NCBI GenBank assembly: GCA_937951485.1
Contig: CALEDJ010000032.1
Span: 90,512-154,511, forward strand
DNA: 64,000 bases
Direction: 5' to 3'
Origin: an uncultured bacterium
GTDB lineage: Bacteria; Hydrogenedentota; Hydrogenedentia; Hydrogenedentales; CAILVY01
Positions 18,205 through 26,661 of this stretch are shown one piece after another; position 1 is the first letter of the stretch, and every line of letters begins with the position of its first letter. Below the pieces are notes generated by a model. That model was not told the DNA's origin, did no database searches, and was given only the letters and a program-made list of their open reading frames with translations. The translations under genes were made by a program, and so were the position numbers.

Positions 18205-18885
18205 ATGCCCCGCAATGCCAAATCACACAACGGCCCCGTGCTTTCCCTCCGGGAAATCGCCATCGCGGCGGGCGGCAAACGCCTGATTGACGGCCTGACC
18301 TTGGACCTGCATTCGGCGGAGTTGCTCAGCGTGTGCGGTCCGTCAGGCTGCGGCAAAAGCACGCTGCTGCGCGCGATTGCAGGGTTGGTTTCACCGACTG
18401 AAGGCCTGGTGTTGCTTCAAGGTTCCGAACCCCGCGCCATCGGCTGGCCGGTATTTCGGCGGCGCGTCGTTCTGGTGTCCCAGCGGCCGGTGCTTTTCGA
18501 TGACACTGTCCGCGAGAACCTGGCGCGTCCGTTCACCTATCGTTATGCGCCAAGTCAATTTCCCGACACCGCCGCCTTGGCGCTTCTGGAACGCCTGGGC
18601 ATTGAACCCGAACGGTGGAAGCAGAACGCCTTGTCGCTGTCCACCGGCCAGCAGCAGCGGGTGTGTGTGGTGCGGGCATTGCTTCTCAGGCCGGATGTTC
18701 TGCTGCTGGATGAGCCGTCCAGCGCGCTGGATGAGCAATCGGCGGCGGCGCTGGAGGACACGATATCCCGGTGGGTGCGGGAGGAGGGGGGAAGCGCCAT
18801 TCTGGTTTCGCACGACCGTTATCAAGTGGCCCGGTGGTGCGACAGGGAGGTGGACTTGAGGGATTTTCGAGCGGAGCAAAACTGA
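18205..18885 (+). CDS. fetA: ABC transporter ATPase, FetA (YbbL)-like
   Basis: The 226-residue ATPase has Walker A GPSGCGKST, a Q-loop in VSQRPVLF, the signature LSTGQQQRV, Walker B VLLLDEPSSALD and the switch histidine in LVSHDRYQ. The next gene, 6 bp downstream, encodes the UPF0014 permease FetB. This pair is known in E. coli as an iron exporter that protects against oxidative stress. The name rests on that pairing. GTG 18238 is an alternative start. Confidence 0.85.
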   Translation: MPRNAKSHNGPVLSLREIAIAAGGKRLIDGLTLDLHSAELLSVCGPSGCGKSTLLRAIAGLVSPTEGLVLLQGSEPRAIGWPVFRRRVVLVSQRPVLFDDTVRENLARPFTYRYAPSQFPDTAALALLERLGIEPERWKQNALSLSTGQQQRVCVVRALLLRPDVLLLDEPSSALDEQSAAALEDTISRWVREEGGSAILVSHDRYQVARWCDREVDLRDFRAEQN

Positions 18886-18891
18886 ATCCCC

Positions 18892-19698
18892 ATGGACGGC
18901 GGCACGATAGAATTGGGCATGGCGGACCTGCTGATCGCCACATTGCTGGTGGCGGTGGCGGGCGGCGTCAGCCTTGCGCTGCGGCTGGGACTGGAACGCC
19001 GCCTGGCCTTGGCCGCCGTGCGCACGGTTGTGCAGTTGTACATCATCGGCTTCGTGCTGAAATGGGTTTTCCAAGTGGACACGCCGTGGGCGCTGGTCCC
19101 GGTGATCGCCGTCATGATCCTGGTCGCCGCGCGCGAAGCGGTGAACCGCGCGGCCCGGCGCTATCCGCGCGCCATGCTCGATACCTTTGTCACCCTGGTT
19201 CTCTGCGGCCTGCTGAGCACCTTAATGGTGACGCAGGCCGTCATCCGCGTGGACCCCTGGTACAAACCGCAGTATGTTATCCCACTTCTGGGCATGATAC
19301 TCGGCAACGGCCTGACCGGCATCTCGTTGTGCATTGACATCCTGCTGGAGCGCTTCAGCGAACACCAGACGCTGGTCGAGATGGAACTGGCGCACGGCGC
19401 AACGCGCTGGGAAGCCGCGCGCGGGGTCTTGCGCGAAGCGGTGCGCAGGGGGATGATCCCCATCATCAATTCCATGATGGTGGTGGGATTGGTTTCGTTG
19501 CCGGGGATGATGACGGGGCAGATTCTTGCGGGCAATCCGCCGATGCAGGCCGTGAAATACCAGATCGTCGTGATGTTCATGATTGCCGCCGCAACATCGT
19601 TGGGCTGCATCGGCACGGCTCTGCTCGCCTATCGCCGGCTTTTCAATGCGGACCATCAATTGCAATCCGAACTTATCACGAAAATGAAAAGGCCGTGA
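18892..19698 (+). CDS. fetB: UPF0014-family permease, FetB (YbbM)-like
   Basis: The 268-residue protein has about seven membrane helices. Family landmarks are RLGLERRLALAAVRTVVQLYIIGFVL, PLLGMILGNGLTGISLCID, ELAHGATRWEAARGVLREAVRRGMIPIINSM (quoted in pieces) and LVSLPGMMTGQILAGNPP. It works with the adjacent ATPase, and iron export is the known role of the E. coli pair. It is fully sized, so the pair is presumably active. It ends 23 bp before the convergent glycosyltransferase gene. Confidence 0.92.
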   Translation: MDGGTIELGMADLLIATLLVAVAGGVSLALRLGLERRLALAAVRTVVQLYIIGFVLKWVFQVDTPWALVPVIAVMILVAAREAVNRAARRYPRAMLDTFVTLVLCGLLSTLMVTQAVIRVDPWYKPQYVIPLLGMILGNGLTGISLCIDILLERFSEHQTLVEMELAHGATRWEAARGVLREAVRRGMIPIINSMMVVGLVSLPGMMTGQILAGNPPMQAVKYQIVVMFMIAAATSLGCIGTALLAYRRLFNADHQLQSELITKMKRP

Positions 19699-19721
19699 TC
19701 GAGTAATGGATTCAATGGTCG

Positions 19722-20504
19722 TCAGGATGGGGGAGAGGGTATCTTTCCCTCCTGTTCCATGCGTTCCATGTTCCACAACTTCGCGTATTTCATGAATACC
19801 GAAAACGCCCCCAATCCGCAAAGCACCGCCCCGTGGTAACCATCCAGAAATCCGTGGCGGATAACATACATTTTGAAAAAGCGCAGGAGCGGGCGCAGGG
19901 TCACATCGAAGATACCGGCGCGCTTTCCCTGTTCATAGGCATCCTGTGCGCCCCACGTCGTGAAGCGCTGAAAGGTGGTGAAATACTCCTCAAAATCCCG
20001 GTAGGTGTCGTGATACATGACCTCATGAATGCGTCCGACCGGACCGTCCACCAGCACCTTTGAATGGACCCGCTGCTCCAGATAGCGGCCTTTGCGCGTA
20101 CGGAACAGACGCAGATTGTAGTCCCGGTGCCAACCACAGTGACGGATCAGTTTTCCTAGAAAATAAGAGAGTCGCTTGACGTAATACCCGTCGAGACTCT
20201 TCGGATTGCAAATGATTTCCTGGATTTTCCGGGCCAGTTCCTCTGAAACCCACTCATCAGCATCCAGCACCAGGGTCCATTCGGTTTCAATCTGAGGCAG
20301 CGCCCAATTCCGTTGGTTTGCCGCGTTGACGTACTCGTGCACAACAACATGGTTCGTGTAACGCTGCGCCACTTCTAACGAACCGTCGTTGGTTCGGGGG
20401 TCAACCACGCAGAAGATGTCGTCCGCCCAGCGAACACTCTCCAGACAACGCGGCAGACGGTCACCCGCGTTTGGCACGAGCGTCAAGACGGTAATATCGC
20501 TCAT
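19722..20504 (-). CDS. Family 2 glycosyltransferase (LPS-core heptose glucosyltransferase-like)
   Basis: The 260-residue product begins ITVLTLVPNAGDRLPRCLES and shows the family 2 metal motif LVLDADEWVSEEL. The pattern VKRLSYFLGKLIRHCGWHRDYNLRLFRTRKG is typical of the WaaE/KdtX group that adds glucose to lipopolysaccharide core heptose. The fixed N-terminal half and ENRVH-like segment (LEQRVHSKVLV) also fit. ATG 20504 is chosen because codons upstream (to 20573) overlap the next gene. It is part of an envelope-sugar cluster with two GT4 genes. The exact acceptor is unknown. Confidence 0.83.
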   Translation of the reverse strand: MSDITVLTLVPNAGDRLPRCLESVRWADDIFCVVDPRTNDGSLEVAQRYTNHVVVHEYVNAANQRNWALPQIETEWTLVLDADEWVSEELARKIQEIICNPKSLDGYYVKRLSYFLGKLIRHCGWHRDYNLRLFRTRKGRYLEQRVHSKVLVDGPVGRIHEVMYHDTYRDFEEYFTTFQRFTTWGAQDAYEQGKRAGIFDVTLRPLLRFFKMYVIRHGFLDGYHGAVLCGLGAFSVFMKYAKLWNMERMEQEGKIPSPPS

Positions 20505-20547
20505 GATCAAATTCCCGGAAAGATCATCCCAAGTTTCAAAACAAGAA

Positions 20548-20940
20548 TCATAGAAACTCTTTCCACATATCAATCACCAACAATCGGGTGATCCATACGC
20601 ATACAGCCAGCAACCCCGCGTAAAACACGCTTAATACAAGGATGGGCGCATATCGCCGCGTCCTGCGCGGAGCGCGTAAGAAACTCGCCCACATCCAGAT
20701 GCCGCAAGAGGGCGCAACGATGGTCCCATAGTAGAACCACGGCAGAATTAGCAGGCCGATGGCATCCAGGGAACTGTCATGGTAACAGGTTGATTGTATC
20801 AGCCACGACAACACGATCAACCCAAAGGCCGCTTCCACAACCGATATTCCCGCATTGACCCGCAAGGCGGATCGGTATTGGGTATAATGCCAGAGTTGCG
20901 TATCGCTGTCGGCGCTGCTTTCCCGCGTAGATGGCATCAC
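20548..20940 (-). CDS. Small multi-pass membrane protein of unknown function
   Basis: I do not recognise this 130-residue protein. It has three hydrophobic segments at about residues 30-50, 60-85 and 98-120, and a basic loop (RAPRRTRRY) between the second and third. It lies between the family 2 and family 4 glycosyltransferase genes with gaps of 43 and 20 bp, and so is probably co-transcribed with them. The start could be either of two adjacent ATG codons (20940 or 20937). Confidence 0.6.
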   Translation of the reverse strand: MMPSTRESSADSDTQLWHYTQYRSALRVNAGISVVEAAFGLIVLSWLIQSTCYHDSSLDAIGLLILPWFYYGTIVAPSCGIWMWASFLRAPRRTRRYAPILVLSVFYAGLLAVCVWITRLLVIDMWKEFL

Positions 20941-20960
20941 ATTAAGGCCCCGTTCTCGAA

Positions 20961-22046
20961 TTAACCATCTCGCAAGAGCATATCATACGCCAAAACAGTC
21001 CGCTCAACCATCCGTTCCGTCAGAAACAATTCTTCGACCAGACAGCGCCCGTTTCGCGCCATAAACTTGGCGTTCTCCCGATTGGCAAGACTTTCGATGA
21101 TTGCAGCGGCAAGCGCGGGCGGGTCGCGACTTGGCACAAGATACCCTGTTTCGCCGGGACGCACCATCTCGGGAACGCCCCCCGCCACGGTCGCCACCAC
21201 CGGGGTCTCGCAGGCCAACGCCTCAAGCACGGAGGTTCCCAGACCTTCCGACCAACTCGACGAAACATAGAGGTCTGCGGCGCGAATCAGGCGCGGAGCG
21301 TCCGCGCGATGTCCCAGCAGCGTCACCGCGTCTTCCAACCCGAGCGCGGCAATGCGCGCTTCAATGGCCGGGCGCAATGCGCCCTCTCCAGCGATAACCA
21401 ATCTGACCCGCGGGAAATGTTTCAGCACCTGCGGCATTGCGGCGACCAGCGTTTCATGGTCTTTATGACCAACCAATGCGCCGACGCTCACCAGCAACAA
21501 GGCGTCCGCCGACACGCCGATTTCCGTCCGGGGAATCGGTTCCACCTCCAGGCGCGACCAATCCACAGAACTGTGGATTACCGCAAGCCGCGACTCAGAC
21601 ACGCCGAACTCCCGCATCACCTCGCCCACCTTCCCGGAAACGGCGATAATCAAATCCGGTTGCGCATATTTCCAGCGGTTCAGAACATGGTCTTTGGGCC
21701 GAAAACTGACACGCCGCGATACCACCACCTTGCCGCGTCCGGCGATCTTTCGCGCGCACACCGCGATGCTGTGGGCATGGCTGCTGTGCGCGTGCAGAAT
21801 ATCAATATTTTCTTTGCGCACCACCCCCGCCAGTTTCCAGGCGGTCAACAAATCAAATTCCCCGAGAAATGGCAACGCGACTTTTTCCACCCTCGCGCCG
21901 CCGTGGTCGGATGTCAAAAAGGCGCTGCCGGGCCGCCCTGCAATAATTACACGATGGCCGCGCTTGACCAACCCTTGAATCAGCCAACTGGCCTGCTGCT
22001 CCCCGCCGCGCCAGCCGGTCTGTTCATCGAGATGCAGTACGTTCAC
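20961..22046 (-). CDS. Family 4 glycosyltransferase
   Basis: The 361-residue GT-B enzyme begins VLHLDEQTGWRGGEQQ (nucleotide-sugar glycine loop). It has IDILHAHSSHAHS, VVVSRRVSFR, VIHSSVDWSRL, the middle strand LLLVSVGALVGHKDHETL, and the C-terminal donor motif SSSWSEGLGTSVLEALACETPVVAT. GTG 22046 is used because TTGGAG lies 7 nt before it, and longer frames run through the upstream gene. It overlaps that gene by 23 bp. It is probably for lipopolysaccharide or capsule assembly. Confidence 0.88.
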   Translation of the reverse strand: MNVLHLDEQTGWRGGEQQASWLIQGLVKRGHRVIIAGRPGSAFLTSDHGGARVEKVALPFLGEFDLLTAWKLAGVVRKENIDILHAHSSHAHSIAVCARKIAGRGKVVVSRRVSFRPKDHVLNRWKYAQPDLIIAVSGKVGEVMREFGVSESRLAVIHSSVDWSRLEVEPIPRTEIGVSADALLLVSVGALVGHKDHETLVAAMPQVLKHFPRVRLVIAGEGALRPAIEARIAALGLEDAVTLLGHRADAPRLIRAADLYVSSSWSEGLGTSVLEALACETPVVATVAGGVPEMVRPGETGYLVPSRDPPALAAAIIESLANRENAKFMARNGRCLVEELFLTERMVERTVLAYDMLLRDG

Positions 22047-23226
22047 GATGAATCTCCAAGGCGCGCCGGCAGGCGTCCAGTGTTTTGCCGGCGAACGTCT
22101 GCACGGAAAACTCCGCCAGGACGCGTTCGCGCCCGCGTTTCCCCATGGCGGCCCGCAGCGCAGGGTCGCCCAGCAAGCGCGACATCGCCTCCGCGAGCGG
22201 CGCCACAATCCCGGCGGGAACCACAAACCCTTCCACGCCGTCGTCAATGATCTCCTTCAGGCCGCCGTAATCCGAGGCGATGACGGGTTTTTCCGCGGCC
22301 ATTTCTTCTTTCAGGCTGAATGATGACGTATCGCAATCAATGGAGGGGAGCACGCCGATATCAAATGCCTGCGTGCAATATGGCATATCCTGGCGGAATC
22401 CGGCAAAATGCACAATATCCGCGATGCCCAGGTCTTCAACCTGTTGCCGCAGGGTTTCTTCCAACTCTCCTTGTCCCAGGACCAGCAGGCGCATGTCCGG
22501 GAATCGCCTCCGGATGGAGGCGGCGGCCTGGAACAGAAACGTATGGCCCTTGGCCGCTGTCAGGCGCGCAGCAATACCGCATACAACATCGCTTTCCGCG
22601 AATCCGAACTCCGCCCGCGCGCGGGCGCGCGCCGCTGGATCAGGGCGATACTGTTCGACGTCCACCCCGTTGTGAATGGCGCACATGCGCGCAGCATCAA
22701 AAGCGGGGTGCGCCGCAAGGGTTTGGCGAACGGTATCACAGACGATGATCTGGTAGTCCGTCCACGCGCGATTCAGGATGCGATTGGGGAAGTTGTTCTT
22801 TACGGGATAAGTGTTGTGGCGGGTGCGGACAAGACATACAGGCCTCCCCAAAAGACGATTCGCCGCTGCGCAGACCCAATGGTCCTGCGATCCGTTCACA
22901 TGAATGATGTCCGGCTTTTGCTCAAGGATGAACCGGCGAACCTCAAGAATATCGTGCAACCACGCGCCCGGGCGCATGCCCCCCTTGAAGATGAAACGGT
23001 CGTGAACATGACAGCCTGGCCCGGTCGCCCGATGCGCCAATGCGCTCCCCGCCCTGCAGCCGATGCTTACCCGATGCCCCAGTCGTATCAATTCGCCCGC
23101 CAGACGCAGCACGTACGTCACCTGACCGCCCCCTGTTTGGTGTGGATCAGTCATGAGGATATGAAGCGCGCTGTCGCCCTTCGATTTGTGTGAAATGGGG
23201 CCGTATTGAGAGGCTGATGAGGGCAC
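22024..23226 (-). CDS. Family 4 glycosyltransferase
   Basis: The 400-residue GT-B enzyme has ILMTDPHQTGGGQVTYVLRLAGEL (acceptor-side loop), KPDIIHVNGSQDHW, CLVRTRHNTYP, AIHNGVDVEQYRPDP and the GIAARLTAAKGH strand. Its donor-site region is LPSIDCDTSSFSLKEEMAAEKPVIAS. In that region the usual E-x7-E pattern is partly changed (SFSLKEEMAAEKP). GTG 23226 is the first start; a start near residue 20 would also keep the fold. It overlaps the next glycosyltransferase by 23 bp, so the two are likely made together. Confidence 0.87.
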   Translation of the reverse strand: MPSSASQYGPISHKSKGDSALHILMTDPHQTGGGQVTYVLRLAGELIRLGHRVSIGCRAGSALAHRATGPGCHVHDRFIFKGGMRPGAWLHDILEVRRFILEQKPDIIHVNGSQDHWVCAAANRLLGRPVCLVRTRHNTYPVKNNFPNRILNRAWTDYQIIVCDTVRQTLAAHPAFDAARMCAIHNGVDVEQYRPDPAARARARAEFGFAESDVVCGIAARLTAAKGHTFLFQAAASIRRRFPDMRLLVLGQGELEETLRQQVEDLGIADIVHFAGFRQDMPYCTQAFDIGVLPSIDCDTSSFSLKEEMAAEKPVIASDYGGLKEIIDDGVEGFVVPAGIVAPLAEAMSRLLGDPALRAAMGKRGRERVLAEFSVQTFAGKTLDACRRALEIHRERTASR

Positions 23227-23259
23227 TACCCTGTTCCCCTTGGTCCCGGTCAGGAGAAA

Positions 23260-23487
23260 TTAGCCGGTTGTCGTATGCTGCGCTTCAGAGGCCGATTCGG
23301 ATGCGCCCGTTTCCGGCGCGCCGTCGTCTGCGGCTTCGGTGGCCGGCGCAACATGCGCTTCCGTTTCCAGCAATTGTTGCACGCGATCGTTGACTTCTTC
23401 GAGACGCTCCAAGGCATGGCACAATTCTTCGTCAACGGACTCAAAATCTTTTGATCGAACAATAGCGATTTTCTCTTTACCTGGCAT
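23260..23487 (-). CDS. Small acidic coiled-coil protein of unknown function
   Basis: The 75-residue product has a charged helix (ELCHALERLEEVNDRVQQLLETE, residues about 20-43) with heptad-like leucine/valine spacing. A low-complexity Ala/Glu/Ser/Thr tail follows. No family is recognised. It lies in line between the GT4 gene and the HDOD gene. The ribosome site is weak, and an overlapping 70-codon frame exists, so it remains a moderate call. Confidence 0.45.
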   Translation of the reverse strand: MPGKEKIAIVRSKDFESVDEELCHALERLEEVNDRVQQLLETEAHVAPATEAADDGAPETGASESASEAQHTTTG

Positions 23488-23542
23488 TGCGTGAAATCCG
23501 CATTCGGGCGCCTCCGCCCACGTCTGGAAATTGCTCCAAAAA

Positions 23543-24412
23543 CTACAAAGGCAATCTCGGCGCGCTTTTCAGTTCCTCAATGAACGCCGCAAGAAATGCA
23601 AACCGCCTTTCAGGCGGAACAGGTCTTTTCGCGTTCGCCAATTCCCCCCAAGCCTCCTCTTCACGAAGACACAGCGGCTTTCCCGGCCCGCTGAAGTCAT
23701 CCATGGCAGCCCGCTTGGCGATGCGCACCACGGCGGCCAGTTTGGGATCGCTGGCCGTTCTCAGCGAATACCCCGCGCGCGGGTATTGCCGCCACAGGGC
23801 ATCCGCAAGCGGCTGCGGCAGATTCCAACGCACCGCCAGCGCCATGGCGATGTCGGCATGATCGCAGCCGATTTCATGGAGTTCGGCTTTGCATAACGCG
23901 ACCGGGTCAGTTCTATTCGCCTTCAGCACTTCAAGATAACTGAGGCCTATGCAGTTCAGCATGACCATCTTGCCGATGTCGCTCAGCAGGCCGGTGATAA
24001 ACTCCTCGCCCTGAAGCCCCAACCCCATGGACACGCCTAAATGCTTGGCAATGGCCGCCACCCGCAGCGAATTATCCCAAATCTCACGCAGCAGGTCGCC
24101 GCCGAGCGCCTTGTTCTGCAGCGCGTCAAAAACGGATATGCCCAGAACAATATTGCGTACTTCGCGCACTCCCAGGATCACCAGCGCCAGTTTGATGGTC
24201 CCGACATACTGCTTCATGCCGTAATAGGAGGAATTGCTCACCCGAAGTATCTTGGCCGTCAGCGCCGGGTCCACTTGCACGGCGGCACTGACCTTGGCCA
24301 TATCGCTGTTGGGATCATCTGTCACACGCAGTACTTCAGCCACGACCGCCGGTATCGCGGGGAGGTCGCCCACCCGCGAGACAATTTCATCCACAATGGC
24401 TTGCTGAGGCAT
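23543..24412 (-). CDS. HDOD-domain signalling protein
   Basis: The 289-residue product is a single HDOD domain. It has LPAIPAVVAEVLRVTDD, VSAAVQVDPALTAKILRVSNSSYYG, the ILGVREVRNIVLGIS helix, the HD-like EEFITGLLSDIGKMVMLN, and CDHADIAMALAVRWNLPQ. HDOD proteins resemble HD phosphohydrolases that often have lost the metal site, and they act in motility, surface sensing or c-di-GMP-linked control. No GGDEF or EAL domain is attached. It lies 22 bp after the universal stress gene and is likely co-transcribed with it. Confidence 0.88.
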   Translation of the reverse strand: MPQQAIVDEIVSRVGDLPAIPAVVAEVLRVTDDPNSDMAKVSAAVQVDPALTAKILRVSNSSYYGMKQYVGTIKLALVILGVREVRNIVLGISVFDALQNKALGGDLLREIWDNSLRVAAIAKHLGVSMGLGLQGEEFITGLLSDIGKMVMLNCIGLSYLEVLKANRTDPVALCKAELHEIGCDHADIAMALAVRWNLPQPLADALWRQYPRAGYSLRTASDPKLAAVVRIAKRAAMDDFSGPGKPLCLREEEAWGELANAKRPVPPERRFAFLAAFIEELKSAPRLPL

Positions 24413-24434
24413 CTGATATCATTCCTTGTCAAGG

Positions 24435-25265
24435 CTACCGTGCCAGCAACACGGGACACGGCGCGTGATTTATCGCATGGGCTGTCGTGCTTCCCATCAC
24501 CAGTTCGCGGACTTTTGAGTGCCCATAAGCGCCCATCACCAGCAGGTCTGCGGCGCACTCCGCTGCGTACGTCACAATGGTTTCGCCGGGATCCCCTTCA
24601 CGCCGAACAAATTCCACCTCGATATTATGCGCCTGCAGATAGCGGCGCGCCTCGTCCAGCGTCGCTTCTTCGGCGGAGCCGCCCACCGTCAAAAGGTGAA
24701 AAGGCATCTCCCAGGCCGCTGCGATAACGGCTGCCGTTTTCAGTGCCTGGCGCGCATAGGCGGACCCGTCGAATGCCACCAGAAACCGATTATATCCAGG
24801 TACATCCCTGCCCGTCACCAGCACCGGCAGGGGGGAACGTCGGGCCACCGCTTCCGTGGTGGAACCGACCAAACCGTTCAGCCATTGGTTGTGTTCCCCG
24901 CCCCGCCCCATAATGATCAAATCGGCCAGACCGCAGTTTTCCAAGATGGTCCTGGGCACCACACCGGTGGCCAGTCGGGCCTCGCAGGGTACCCCCGCCG
25001 CATCGCAGAGTTCGCAAAACGCCCTGAGCGCCGCCTTGCCCCGTTCATCCAGAAGCATGGCAATATTGTTCTGATAATTGACAAACGGCGCCGTGCCCAG
25101 TGACGCCGAAAGATCGCGCAGGAAAGGACCTTCCAGAAGTTTTACGTCAACAACATGCAACCCCAGCAGCGTCGCACCCCGGCGTTGCGCCAGCGCAATC
25201 GCATAGCGCACACCCACTGTGGCGGCCTCGCTGCCGTCAGTGGGCACCAATATCCGCTTGAACAT
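24435..25265 (-). CDS. Universal stress protein with two tandem Usp domains
   Basis: The 276-residue product holds two Usp domains. Domain 1 (about 1-145) starts FKRILVPTDGSEAATVGVRYA and ends near GRGGEHNQWLNGLVGSTTEAV. Domain 2 (about 152-276) contains RFLVAFDGSAYARQAL and ends LLVMGAYGHSKVRELVMGSTT, the G-2x-G-9x-G(S/T) ATP-binding motif. Tandem Usp proteins usually bind ATP and act in stress tolerance. ATG 25265 follows GGGAGAGGA by 9 nt. It overlaps the hisH end by 29 bp. Confidence 0.92.
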   Translation of the reverse strand: MFKRILVPTDGSEAATVGVRYAIALAQRRGATLLGLHVVDVKLLEGPFLRDLSASLGTAPFVNYQNNIAMLLDERGKAALRAFCELCDAAGVPCEARLATGVVPRTILENCGLADLIIMGRGGEHNQWLNGLVGSTTEAVARRSPLPVLVTGRDVPGYNRFLVAFDGSAYARQALKTAAVIAAAWEMPFHLLTVGGSAEEATLDEARRYLQAHNIEVEFVRREGDPGETIVTYAAECAADLLVMGAYGHSKVRELVMGSTTAHAINHAPCPVLLAR

Positions 25266-25902
25266 TCGCGGCGGTCCTCTCCCGGATTAAGTCTCCAAAC
25301 GCCCGAAGGATGGCAATCCCATCCGATTGGCTCTTTTCCGGATGAAACTGCACCGCATACACATTGCCGCGCCCTACAATTGCCGGAAAACGCACGCCGT
25401 ATTCGCACGTGGCGAGTACTATCTCTTCGTCAGCGGGACGCGCAAAGTAACTATGCACAAAATAAGTATAAGGATTCCGGCCCGCGTTGTTCAACAACGG
25501 ACACGCCCGGCCCGGCACCCGATCCAGGCGATTCCAGCCCATGTGCGGCACTTTAAGCCCCGTTTGCGCGGCGTCCGGAAAGCGCACCACGCGCCCCGCA
25601 AAAATGCCCAGCCCTTCCCGGGCATCGCCCTCCTCGCTGCTCTCAAAAAGCAATTGCAGGCCGACGCATATCCCCAGGAAAGGACGGCCGCTTGCGGCGG
25701 CCTCCTTCACAGGATCCACCAAGCCCCGTGCGCGCAACCCTTCATAGCAATCCTTGAAAGCGCCGACACCGGGAAGCACGACGGCCTCCGCCTCGGCAAT
25801 GAGGACCGGGTCGTCCGTGATAACCGCCTTGCAGCCGGCCTTTTCAAAACCCTTCTGCGCGCTGCGCAGGTTGCCCATACCGTAGTCTATGATCGCAATC
25901 AC
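25237..25902 (-). CDS. hisH: Imidazole glycerol phosphate synthase, glutamine amidotransferase subunit
   Basis: HisH supplies ammonia from glutamine to HisF in histidine synthesis. The 221-residue product starts VIAIIDYGMGNLRS. It has the nucleophile C79 in LGICVGLQLLF and the His-Glu pair in VQFHPEKSQ. The oxyanion strand LKVPHMGWN is present. GTG 25902 overlaps the hisB stop by 4 bp (GTGA), so the two are translationally coupled. The C-terminus runs about 15 residues beyond most HisH proteins because the stop lies inside the next gene. No hisF or hisA is next to it here. Confidence 0.95.
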   Translation of the reverse strand: MIAIIDYGMGNLRSAQKGFEKAGCKAVITDDPVLIAEAEAVVLPGVGAFKDCYEGLRARGLVDPVKEAAASGRPFLGICVGLQLLFESSEEGDAREGLGIFAGRVVRFPDAAQTGLKVPHMGWNRLDRVPGRACPLLNNAGRNPYTYFVHSYFARPADEEIVLATCEYGVRFPAIVGRGNVYAVQFHPEKSQSDGIAILRAFGDLIRERTAANVQADIGAH

Positions 25903-26489
25903 GTTTCCAGCATTCCCTTGGTGGAGGGGATGTCCTTCACGCGCGGGTCCTGTCGCAACGCTTCGCCCAGCGCGCGCGCGAACGCCTTGAAGATGCCTTC
26001 GATGCAATGATGCGCATTGCGACCGTGACGCAATACGATGTGCAGCGTCATCCGGGCATTCACACTGAAAGCGCGCAAGAACTCCTCCGTCAGTTCAATG
26101 TCAAATTCGCCGACACGGCCCTGCGGCAGGTTCGCCTCAAAATGCAGAAAGGGGCGTCCGCTGAAATCCACCGCCGCTTCCGCCAACGCCTCATCCATCG
26201 GCGCAGCCGCATGCCCAAAACGAACCAGGCCGCGGCCGTCGCCTGCTGCCTCAAGAAATGCCTTTCCCAGGCAAATGCCGACATCCTCAACGGTGTGGTG
26301 CGGATCTATGTGGAGGTCACCCTTGGCGCGCACACGAATATCGAACAACCCGTGCCGGGCGAGGTGATGCAGCATGTGATCGAAAAAGCCGATCCCCGTA
26401 TCCACCTCGGCGCGGCCTTGCCCGTCAATCACCACGGTGACTTCGATCTGCGTTTCCGCGGTCTTTCGCTTGATTTTTCCGCTTCGCAC
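25899..26489 (-). CDS. hisB: Imidazoleglycerol-phosphate dehydratase
   Basis: This enzyme dehydrates IGP to imidazole acetol phosphate in histidine synthesis. The 196-residue product is the monofunctional form with TGIGFFDHMLHHLARHG, DPHHTVEDVGICLG, AVDFSGRP and the late LRHGRNAHHCIEGIFKAFARAL cluster; the paired DHMLHH and NAHH motifs bind two manganese ions. GTG 26489 is chosen because GGAG lies 8 nt upstream and it gives the usual length. The frame stays open to 26690 only because it reads through a 27-bp repeat array. Confidence 0.95.
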   Translation of the reverse strand: MRSGKIKRKTAETQIEVTVVIDGQGRAEVDTGIGFFDHMLHHLARHGLFDIRVRAKGDLHIDPHHTVEDVGICLGKAFLEAAGDGRGLVRFGHAAAPMDEALAEAAVDFSGRPFLHFEANLPQGRVGEFDIELTEEFLRAFSVNARMTLHIVLRHGRNAHHCIEGIFKAFARALGEALRQDPRVKDIPSTKGMLET

Positions 26490-26503
26490 TGTCTTTTCTC
26501 CAC

Positions 26504-26646
26504 CGAAATTCGTGTCGGAATTTCGCTTGCCGAAATTCGTGTCGGAATTTCGCTTGCCGAAATTCGTGTCGGAATTTCGCTTGCCGAAATTCGTGTCGGA
26601 ATTTCGCTTGCCGAAATTCGTATCGGAATTTCGCTTGCCGAAATTT
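26504..26646 (-). repeat. Tandem array of 27-bp hairpin units upstream of hisB
   Basis: Units start at 26504, 26531, 26558, 26585 and 26612, with a decayed sixth at 26639. Each full unit is CGAAATTC, a 6-nt loop (GTGTCG; GTATCG in the fifth) and GAATTTCG, then a CTTGC spacer. Every unit is thus a perfect 8-bp stem. The array fills most of the 172 bp between the phosphoesterase stop and the hisB ribosome site. Because 27 is divisible by three, it stays open in several frames, which explains an apparent N-terminal extension of HisB. Confidence 0.93.
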
Positions 26647-26661
26647 CCGGGGGATTCTCGA

